From contig CM076139.1 in the NCBI GenBank assembly GCA_038025085.1, forward strand, positions 51,316,807 to 51,380,806: a stretch of DNA of 64,000 nt. The letters are read 5' to 3'. The DNA comes from Tetragonia tetragonoides (taxonomy: Eukaryota; Streptophyta; Magnoliopsida; Caryophyllales; Aizoaceae). Below the pieces are notes generated by a model, which saw only the letters and a list, made by a program, of their open reading frames with translations, did no database searches and had not been told where the DNA came from. This document shows positions 48,369 to 56,387 of this stretch, one piece after another (the stretch's first letter is position 1; the number at the start of each line of letters is the position of its first letter). A program made the position numbers and the translations under genes.

Positions 48369-49676
48369 TCACTTTGTAAAAACTTGTTGTTTCATCTTGC
48401 ACTTAGGTTTGAAAAGATCAAAATCAGTCTTCACGCCCTTGTGTTCATCACCCTCAATGTAGGAAACAAGCAGTCTAATGCAAAAGACCCATAAGATTGC
48501 AGCCTCTTTATCTACTTCATTCACGTGAATGAACTCATCAAAGATTATTGCTTGTCCCATATCACAATTTCCATGCACCCCAACTTGGGTTTTGGCCACT
48601 GATTTGAATGATAACTTGCTGTACAAACCCTTTTTCTTAAAGGTGTATGCATTATTGAACATGGAAATTCCAGAATACTTGCAACACTTCCATTTCTCGA
48701 CATGCAACTCTGTATCATTAAAGAACTCTCTTAGATTGTTGAAGAAGAGACTTGAAGGGGAGTGAGTTATCTTCCGCTTTACAAGATAAACATCAAGAAT
48801 AATGCTTTGGGGAGCTTCAATCAAGGGGATGCATGATTCCTTTCTAACAAGCAGCTGACATGGGGACTTTTTCTTGAACTCATGGTTGTTTGAAATCTCA
48901 GAAATAGGAGGAAATATGATCCGTATGTTGCTGTCACTATGCTCTTGCAGCTGCTTGTCGAGGTTCAACTTAGGAAACTCAAGAACCTTTTCGTGAGATA
49001 TATCAAGGCTGAGAACATCCTCTTGTTCCAGCTCTAAAACTTCAATTTGCACTGGAGTATCCCCACCATACAATGCGTCAAACACAACAGTTTGTGTATT
49101 GTTTTGATTCAGCAATGATTGAACCTCATCAATAGGTTCTTGTGTTATCATCAAGGGATTTTCATCTTCAGCTTCTTCATTATAGATGTCCCATAGAGGA
49201 CCTTCCTTTGGATCAAGTACATCAACAGTTGCTTCTAATTCAGGTTGCACAACTTTCTTGTTAGGACAAGCGATATGTGAGTGACCAAGTTCACGACAAT
49301 GAAAACATCGACGCCTTCTCGTTTTTGAACTAGCAAGTTCAAAGTGTTCAATTTCAGTCGGTTTTTGAAGATGATAAGGAGAGTAAAGAGCTTGCGAAGT
49401 AGGCTTTGGCAATAACTTCTTCTTAAGCTCTCTTTGTAGCTCACTCCAACTTCTGATTTTATCTTTCCCCATCCGTTTTCGTTGACTCTTCAAATTCTCC
49501 CACCAAACCCAAGCATGACCCCTAAAGGAGGATGTTACTAGCTTGATCTTGTCAAGATCGGGATAATCATAGTGAGTAAACAAATCATTGACGTACCCAA
49601 GCCACTCAATGAACTGGTTAGGTGCAAGGTACCCATCAAATGTAGGGAACCTAATCCAATTACCACGAAAAATCAT
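48369..49676 (-). CDS. retrotransposon Gag polyprotein with CCHC zinc knuckle
   Basis: An uninterrupted 435-residue frame from ATG at 49676. Residues 1-90 are a Retrotrans_gag-type capsid domain (FPTFDGYLAPNQFIEWL, YPDLDKIKLVTSSFRGHAWVWW, WSELQRELKKKLLP). At about 123-136 is a C-X2-C-X4-H-X4-C zinc knuckle (CFHCRELGHSHIAC) that binds RNA. The remaining 300 residues are acidic and Asn/Ser-rich with no known fold. In the family, Gag packages element RNA into particles. The open frame with no linked pol suggests selection or recent mobility in trans. Confidence 0.85.
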   Translation of the reverse strand: MIFRGNWIRFPTFDGYLAPNQFIEWLGYVNDLFTHYDYPDLDKIKLVTSSFRGHAWVWWENLKSQRKRMGKDKIRSWSELQRELKKKLLPKPTSQALYSPYHLQKPTEIEHFELASSKTRRRRCFHCRELGHSHIACPNKKVVQPELEATVDVLDPKEGPLWDIYNEEAEDENPLMITQEPIDEVQSLLNQNNTQTVVFDALYGGDTPVQIEVLELEQEDVLSLDISHEKVLEFPKLNLDKQLQEHSDSNIRIIFPPISEISNNHEFKKKSPCQLLVRKESCIPLIEAPQSIILDVYLVKRKITHSPSSLFFNNLREFFNDTELHVEKWKCCKYSGISMFNNAYTFKKKGLYSKLSFKSVAKTQVGVHGNCDMGQAIIFDEFIHVNEVDKEAAILWVFCIRLLVSYIEGDEHKGVKTDFDLFKPKCKMKQQVFTK

Positions 49677-50375
49677 TTTGTGAGGCTAGCTTGCGTTTAG
49701 GTGCGAATGGTGTTTTGGCTAACTGGTTCTTTGTGCACTAAAATTGCAATCTACCAAGAGAATCTTGTATTATGAGGTAATGGGAGTCTACAGGAGCAAG
49801 AAAGACATAAACTTGATCTCTAAATCGTGAGATATAAGCAAAATGCCAACATGACTCCTGATCGCAATCCAGCAGGGTCAATAAAATGTTTGAGCACAAA
49901 TGAAGACCAAAGACTCAATGTTTCAACTTCAAACCACTTGGATAATAGACATAGAACCCAAAATAAGATAACCAGGGAGATACCCAACAATATTCACCAC
50001 AAAGTTGCACGTTAAATCCAGAGCAAACAGAATAACACTAGAACAAATATCCCAGTTCACGCGCAGTACGTATTGTAACTTCACACAAAAAACTGCTCCA
50101 ACCCAAAACGATTTAACCAAAACTACCAAGAGATATCCAAAGATAAAGGTCTAAAAAACTGAGAAAAGTATCAAAGTTCATACTTTTACCTTTTGAAGCG
50201 TGCCAAAGAACCAAAAGAACAATCATGTTCTAGTCGCAGATCCAGTAGGAGTGATTGAGGGAAATTGCTTCAACGAGCACTCAAAGCTTCTCCTTTTGTC
50301 CTCAAACAAAAACCAGGTGAAAGAGGACTCTCCAATCAAGAAAAACCTCCAAAGGAACGAGCTAAAAAAACCAAA

Positions 50376-50387
50376 GCTCTGATACCA
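50376..50387 (-). other. primer-binding site (initiator Met tRNA)
   Basis: Minus-strand TGGTATCAGAGC, complementary to the 3' end of plant initiator tRNA-Met, three bases inside the 5' LTR. It fixes the orientation of the element. Confidence 0.93.
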
Positions 50388-50390
50388 ATA

Positions 50391-51050
50391 TGATACGAAA
50401 ACAAACAGCAAGCTCATATGAACGAAACAGAGTAGCTTCTTTTTGTGTTTTTGTGTTTATATCAAAGGAAAGCAATAAAGGATATGACTTCGATAAAGTT
50501 TCTACCACCAAGCCTAAACAACTTGATCAATTTAAGGCTAAAGTACTTAAACACCACTAGGAAAAAATCAAATCGACAAAAATCAGAGTAACTAGTGATA
50601 AAGCAAAGTAAGCACCACACTAATTACAATAGCATTCGATTTCCTACTCCTCTCAAGAACACTCAAGCAATTAAGCACTAAGTATTTTAGAGAAAGAATA
50701 AACCAAGCTCAAAGGCTTAAAAGAGATAACACTCCCATTTTCATATTCATTATCATAGTCTTCGTCTTTTTCGGCTACAAGGCTGCCTCTACATATATAT
50801 AGGGGGGAAAGGGTTCCTAAATGACCTAGAAAGCACCTAGAATGTATCCTTGCTGTCCAATGCTCAGTAAAGAGCTGTTGGGAGTACCACAAGGCTCCTA
50901 ATAGGCGCACAAACTGGCTTGAAAGTGATAGATAGCTGTTACCTTGTACTATTTGGACCACTACATTAAACGCTTTGATTTAATGGTCCTCTAGGCCTTT
51001 CTCTCTCAGCATGTGACTCCTTATCCCTTAGGAAACGTGAGTTAAGCTAT
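50391..51050 (-). repeat. 5' LTR, outer end truncated
   Basis: Matches 47430-48090; similarity stops at TTAAGCTAT (51050), where the 3' LTR goes on for about 155 bp more. Confidence 0.85.
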
Positions 51051-51340
51051 CTAGCAGAAAAACTATCAAAAATGGTTCCACGGAATGTTATATTGGTATT
51101 TTTGTGGTGTGGTTTGTTTGGTTGGAGAGAAATGCATGGGTCTTATCCGGTTTCATATGCCGTGAGAACTGATTTGGAAACATGTTACATATATATATTT
51201 AGCTTCACTCCGAGCTAGGGCGTCAGGGGCTTTTAGTAGTTATTCCATTTCACAGCTGGAACAAAATTATTGTAACACTTCTCTCAGAGCACATTTTCCC
51301 CTCTGTGCTCTAACTCCTTTTAGTATTGAGATATATAGAT
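51051..51340 (+). mobile_element. LINE ORF2 tail remnant
   Basis: The plus-strand frame reads VVWFVWLERNAWVLSG then a stop, like the last conserved block of plant LINE ORF2 (W..W.ERN.R.F), followed by a 3' UTR-like stretch. It abuts the truncated LTR. Short match, so moderate support only. Confidence 0.4.
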
Positions 51341-52227
51341 ATATGTTTCTCTTCTAAGAAAACAACACCTTTAATTTCTTTGAAATAACCTAACTGAATT
51401 AAAAAACTGCTAAGCAAAGACTACAACTCGACAGCTTAGAACCAAACGAGGCACATAGAGAATTATTGATTCCTGCCCATTTTTTAGACTACAACTCGAC
51501 AGTTTACACTTAATTTGAATTAATTTGAGTAAAAATATGTACGATATGACTCTCTATTTTTGACTAAAAAGGTTAGTTTTTCTATATCATATTTTCCTTT
51601 TCTAATGTACATGCACGTGTATGACTATTGTTAAATGATCCTAGTAGGGGTACCCATAATGATATGGTGACGAGGACTAAGTTAAATTCTTTATTATGGT
51701 AATATTGACAGAAAAAAACATTATTAGAATTAAAATAGAAAACTTGATTCTTTGTGAGGAAAAGGAAAAAATAAATTAATGGGAGTATGAGATTTATAAA
51801 TGGGGAAAAAACGCGTTTGTAAGCTGCAAAAGGATATATTCTTCTGTTGATTTTTATTTTTTGAGAAAACATCTTGTTTGATTTTTTTTTAATGGAGATA
51901 AAATCCCAATTAATTTCTGGGAGTGAATCTTTTTATTCACACTTTACTATGTTATGGTAACGATAGATCATTTTGCAGGTGAACATGCTGCAAAATCATT
52001 TTGATTTCCATCCTAATAAATTTGGAGGTCAACCAAACACAACCATCCATATTCCTTAGCTTACTCTTGATCTTGAAGGTTTTTTATGACCAATACATGA
52101 AGACACATTAAGATCAAATATTAAATCCCTAATTGCAGCCTGCATCATCCACCAACCTGTATACTATACCCTTCTTTTTCCACCATTGAAACGATCTATC
52201 ATCCAAATCCTTCCTCCATAAATCATC
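51341..52227. other. intergenic sequence, F-box upstream region
   Basis: AT-rich with no supported gene. The last 150 bp, up to the ATG at 52228, is the likely leader of the F-box frame. Confidence 0.4.
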
Positions 52228-52617
52228 ATGTCTAGAACAGATGGTCACAGTGAAAACAAAGACCAAAATGAAAAGGAAACCCAAGTTGAACCTGATCATC
52301 TTGAGATTCCTGAAGATGTAACCATTGAAATCCTGCTAAGGTTACCCCCTAAATCCCTCCTACGCTTCAAAGGTGTCAACAAATCATGGTATGCCATAAT
52401 CAAAATTCATTCCTTCATATATTGTCGTGTGTATTGTCACGTTGAGTATGATGATGAGTTTGGAATATTACCATATTGTGGATCCCTTGTTCCTATTAAG
52501 CCAGGTGATGAGTTAGAAATGGAGAAGAACAAGAACAAGAACAAAAAGAACAAGAAGAAAAGAAAAAAAAGAAAAAAAAAAGAACAAGAACAAGAAACAG
52601 TGTTGGTAAATGTATGA
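52228..52617 (+). CDS. short F-box protein (possible relic)
   Basis: A 129-residue frame. Residues 26-66 form an F-box (IPEDVTIEILLRLPPKSLLR, then FKGVNKSWYAII..H.F), the domain that docks substrate adaptors on the SKP1-CUL1 ubiquitin ligase. Plant F-box proteins of this type normally continue for 250-350 residues with FBA or Kelch repeats. Here the frame runs into a Lys/Asn/Glu-rich tract (about residues 97-122) encoded by an AAC/AAG/AAA simple repeat and then stops. No substrate-binding domain is present, so it is either a truncated family member or a pseudogene. No downstream exon was recognised. Confidence 0.65.
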   Translation: MSRTDGHSENKDQNEKETQVEPDHLEIPEDVTIEILLRLPPKSLLRFKGVNKSWYAIIKIHSFIYCRVYCHVEYDDEFGILPYCGSLVPIKPGDELEMEKNKNKNKKNKKKRKKRKKKEQEQETVLVNV

Positions 52618-52971
52618 GAAGTAGTTAAATCAATGATTGTCTTGTTACTTGAAGACATTATATGTCATAAATGCCTTAGTATTTTCTTTTTCTCTCACAT
52701 GTACCGCGCCCATATTCAATCAAACAACGTACCTTAAACGTTGCATAAAACTTATGAAGTATGGTTGACATTTTGGGAATGCTACGTAGTGCAAGTGTGT
52801 AAATGATGACTAATTGAACTAATACTAATTCATACAAACCTTAACAATCATCAAATAACATTTTTGCTATATCAAGTCCCTTAATTAGAGGTTAAGGTTT
52901 ATACCATTGGGAAGGAAGGGTTAAAAAAATAGCATTTTTGCAGTGATAGTGTGGCACAAGTAAAAACCTAC
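52618..52971. other. intergenic sequence after the F-box frame
   Basis: No feature recognised. Confidence 0.4.
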
Positions 52972-52974
52972 TTA

Positions 52975-52999
52975 GAGCATTGTAGCATTGGAGATGCTC
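52975..52999. mobile_element. 25 bp collapsed MITE (two ends only)
   Basis: GAGCATTGTAG joined to CATTGGAGATGCTC, an almost bare pair of Tourist-like ends, with TTA on both sides (52972-52974 and 53000-53002). The ends resemble those of the 44182 element. Confidence 0.6.
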
Positions 53000-53002
53000 T
53001 TA

Positions 53003-53870
53003 GGGCATCTCCATCAAAGCTTTTTGAGGGAGCTTTGTGCAGCCCAACGAGTTTAAACCTTTGATGACAAAGGAGGTTTGAGTGTGTCAGAGCCGTTTCT
53101 CAACAAAAAACGGTTTATGGAGAGGAAAAAAAAAGGGAAAAACGAAAAGGAAGAAAGAGATGGAGGAAGTTTGCGTGCTGAAGATCACAAAGGAATTGGG
53201 TAGTGTCATTCAGGCGCCTGGGGAGGGAGAAAGGATCTAACGCGCGCAGTCCGATCCCCTCCCCTCTACCTTGCTGCTACGCGACCTTCTGGGCCCCGTT
53301 ATGATGTTTGCTTTTCCAATTTTTTGCAGTTTAACATGGATTTGAACGATTTTCTCAAAAAAGCCTATTTTAGAAAATATACCCAGATTAGGTTGGGTTA
53401 GAAAGTATTTCCCAAGAGGGTGTCCACGTAGGCTCGGGATTTCATGAGCCTTGCTATTTTTTTTTTCCGTCTGACAGAAATAAGTCGCTGTCGCCGACAG
53501 CGAGTTTCACAAGGGAAAGTCGTTGTCGCCAACAACGACTTATATGGTTCAATCAATCTGACGTAAAGAGATCGACAAAGCGAGGCAAATGAAAGTCGCT
53601 ATCCGCGATAGCGACTTTCCTTCGTGAACGTCGCTATTGTTGATAGCGAGTTTGGCACACAGAAGTCGCCATCCCCTGTGGCGACTTTGTTCTGGACCGA
53701 GGAAAAAAAAAATAGCAAGGCTCGTTAGATTTCTATTTTTGAGGTTTTTTTCAATGGGACAAAAAGGTTTGTAAGAGCCAAGAGGTTTGTAGGGTAGACG
53801 TTTGTAAGGTAGAAGTTTGTGGGGTGGCATGACAAAAGGTTCTCACACAAACCTCTTTGATGGGATACCA
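53003..53870. mobile_element. Tourist-like MITE with internal palindrome cluster
   Basis: The left end is GGGCATCTCCATCAAAG; the right end on the minus strand is TGGTATCCCATCAAAG; TTA lies on both sides (53000-53002 and 53871-53873). No coding region. A separate inverted-repeat block (53447-53724) sits inside. Confidence 0.7.
53447..53724. repeat. fold-back block with five AGTCGC-type palindromes
   Basis: The outer arms are GAGCCTTGCTATTTTTTT (left) and its complement AAAAAAATAGCAAGGCTC (right). Between them are five dyads: 53486-53502 (8 bp arms, 1 nt loop), 53518-53540 (8 bp arms), 53591-53619 (13 bp perfect arms, 3 nt loop), 53631-53649 (7 bp arms) and 53663-53687 (9 bp arms). Most share an (A)GTCGYYR half-site. 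Confidence 0.9.
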
Positions 53871-53873
53871 TTA

Positions 53874-54014
53874 GAGTGTATTTGGGAATATCATAAAATA
53901 GTTTATCAAATGTGGGCCCCGTCGTTTTTTATTTTATTTTAAAGATGTTACTCACACAAGTTATTAAAATGAAGCTATTGGCCTTGCAACTTATAAGTTT
54001 TCCCAAACATAACC
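53874..54014. mobile_element. 141 bp Tourist-like MITE
   Basis: The left end is GAGTGTATTTGGGAA; the right end on the minus strand is GGTTATGTTTGGGAA; TTA flanks it (53871-53873 and 54015-54017). Confidence 0.65.
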
Positions 54015-54052
54015 TTAAATATGTGATGAAGTGTGATTCTTTGAAGTAGTTT

Positions 54053-54307
54053 GGGTCTGTTCTCCCCAACTTATTTATGTTTATTTCTGTGTATTTCAGC
54101 AAACTTCAACAAACTTCAGCAAATTTCGGCAAACTTCAACAAAGTTAAATAAAGTTAAACAAACCAATACACAAACTAGTTATAAAAAACACTTGAATCA
54201 ACAAAATTCAACAAAAATAAACAAAGTTCAACGAAGTTCAACAAAGTTCAACAAAAATAAATTTTCAGCAATAAAATAAGCGTTTTTCAGTTGGGGAAAA
54301 CATACCC
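54053..54307. mobile_element. 255 bp TIR element with TTCAACAAA repeats
   Basis: The left end is GGGTCTGTTCTCCCCAACT; the right end on the minus strand is GGGTATGTTTTCCCCAACT. The interior is an array of short (T)TCAACAAAGT(T) units. The target duplication is not clear, so the superfamily is left open. Confidence 0.7.
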
Positions 54308-55018
54308 TCTCTTCCGTGAGTTTGATATTAAATGGTGCTCATTTCACTTAGTGATGTTAATTATTTAGTTTAGTTTGTTCAGCGCTAAAAAACACGCCTT
54401 CAGCTAGAAACCGTTGTTTTTTTTTTTACTCTGTAACGTTAATCTTGAAAGATATACATAAATAAAGTACATAATTAAAATACTCTATACACACAAAAAC
54501 AATCCTATCAAACTACTCCTAACTCCATATGGTACCAACCAATCAAAAATATTTAGCAAGAAAAGAGCCATTTGCATTATTATATTTGTGTAATGTCCAC
54601 GTCCTTGTCATTTCATTGGTCCTTATCCCTTCCCCACACATGACACAGATTAGTACTCCTACAATTGCATATAGAACATCAAAAAATGTCTCTATGCAAT
54701 TAACTAATAGTTCTAGAAAGATGATCATTTATTTGATCAGGACTGAAGAGAGCAAATAGCCTAACCATAGGCAAAGTAAAGTCTGTGTACGTATGAAGAG
54801 CAAAGTAGTAGAGCAAAATCGCCTTCGCCCAGGTGGATTCCATGAAACGGCCGTACCATAAATTGCACGTAGTCTTTGTAATTGTATACTATCACCAAGA
54901 ACTTGTCTCAAAAGAATTCACGTATATATACTTTTTGATTGTGTAAATGAATTGTAGAAACAATAATAAAAGTGTATGCACAAAGCACAATACTATTTTT
55001 GTTTGATAAGAATTGTAT
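54308..55018. other. intergenic sequence
   Basis: At about 54366-54412, TTAGTTTAGTTTGTTCAG then GCTAAAAAACACGCCT resembles the right end of the 34229-45527 Harbinger element, a likely solo end. Nothing else recognised. Confidence 0.4.
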
Positions 55019-55192
55019 GTGCAAGCCAACCCATTTTTGATGGGCCGACAAGTTCAAGTAGAGGAGGAGATCCTTCCTACAAAGAAAGGTAGAAGAGATT
55101 TTTATTCTCCCTACATAGATGAGGATTTGAACCCCTGACCACTGAGTTGTGAGGGTGGAGCATTAACCACTTGAGCTCCCACCTCATCCTCG
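55019..55192 (-). repeat. tRNA-derived SINE or degraded tRNA-like repeat
   Basis: The minus strand has box A-like GAGCTCAAGTGGTTAATGC and box B-like GGTCAGGGGTTCAAATCC about 30 bp apart, followed by a long non-tRNA body. The clover-leaf is not intact, so it is not called a tRNA gene. Confidence 0.6.
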
Positions 55193-55205
55193 TATTGTTT
55201 GTACA

Positions 55206-55482
55206 CATAATGACTCGTTTACTTGTTTGCAATCATATCCAATGCAATACAAGTGAAAAGTGAAAGAGTGGGAGAAAAGGAATGACAAAAGTGGTGTTTA
55301 CTTGTTTGCAATCATATGCAATGCAATCACAATTGCTCAACTTTTCCCATGTAATGATAGTTACTTTTTATAGTGTAATCAATCTCACTTTTTCTGTCTC
55401 ATTTCTTCCCCATCTTTTTCCACCTCACATTTATCCTAAAAAATGATTGCATTGCATATGATTGCAAGCAAGTAAACACCAC
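55206..55482. mobile_element. MITE-like inverted repeat
   Basis: GTGGTGTTTACTTGTTTGC (55291 on) is repeated inverted at the right end (about 55446-55482) over some 37 bp with one mismatch. A third, direct copy (GTTTACTTGTTTGCAATCAT) lies at about 55217, and GA-rich and CT-rich stretches mirror each other between them. Confidence 0.65.
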
Positions 55483-56387
55483 ATAATAAGAGTTATTTAT
55501 AGTCAAAGGAGCATAGTTACGTTCCTCTGCGGTACCGCAGAGATTCAATCCCTCTATTTCCTTTGTAAATAGGAGGGAGGTTGGGGTGTGGAGAGTTAAG
55601 GGAAAAAATCGAAAGAGGAAGGGAGATAGCAGAGGATCCCAACTCGAGTCAAAGTACCAAACAATGTTATTAATCAATCATAAAAATGTCATATAAATGT
55701 AATTTATTTGTCCAAGAAACCAAACAATCATAACAACAACCACAAACATGAAACTAGAATTGTTAGCTTGTCTCAATTGTCAACTTTAAAATAAAAGGTT
55801 AAGCAAAATAATAACGATAAAACTGAGTATACAATAAAGAAGGTTAAATCATCCAAATAAATACAACAAAAACCATGATAAAGCATGGTCATTTCATTTT
55901 TAACAAGTTAGTTGGCCATCAAATCAATTTTTACCTATCAAGTATCAACGATGATTGTGAGATATTTTCCTAGCCAGGATATTGTATATAATATGCATAT
56001 ATAAATTATAATGATAAGATAAATATGATAATCAAAATCCCCCAATCCCAGTTACTACATGATGGATGATGATGACATTGGTGATGACGATACATACATT
56101 TACATAATACATAATACAACTACCCCACTCTCTCTCTTTCTCTTTTCTCTCTCCTTTCTCATTTCCTTCTCCTTTCTCTTCACACACAAAATCCACGCCC
56201 ATCACCCACCTCCGAACTTTCCCCAAATCCATCTCTCCACTCTCTCTTTCTCTGAATATCCACTTCCCCATTTTCTCTCTCTTCCTCAATTTGAAACCCA
56301 GAGACTCAAATTGAAAAAAAGACTGTCTTTCTCACTCTTGAGGCTTAATTTCATTCATTTCCTTGTGCAAAAAAAAATAAAATAAAA
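55483..56387 (+). promoter_or_regulatory. MAPKKK3 upstream region and 5' leader
   Basis: The CT-rich leader (about 56125-56290) before the ATG at 56388 is typical of plant kinase genes. A TATATAA-type stretch lies at about 55985-56010. The start site is not determined. Confidence 0.45.

Larger units (their letters stand above)
47430..51050 (-). mobile_element. gag-only Gypsy-type LTR retrotransposon
   Basis: Minus-strand element. The right-hand (5') LTR is 50391-51050, followed by the initiator-Met primer site TGGTATCAGAGC (plus strand 50376-50387). A Gag frame (49676-48369), a polypurine-like stretch, and the left-hand (3') LTR 47430-48245 follow. The LTR ends are TGAT and ATCA. No protease, RT, RNase H or integrase is present, so it needs a helper. 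The 5' LTR lacks about 155 bp of its outer end compared with the 3' LTR. Confidence 0.85.

Noticed and set aside
53482..53690. CRISPR-like spaced palindromic repeats
   Set aside because: Only five units, each a different palindrome with uneven spacing and no constant repeat or spacer length; the setting is a plant MITE.
55090..55192. minus-strand tRNA gene
   Set aside because: Promoter boxes are present but the stems do not pair and the repeat continues well beyond tRNA length.
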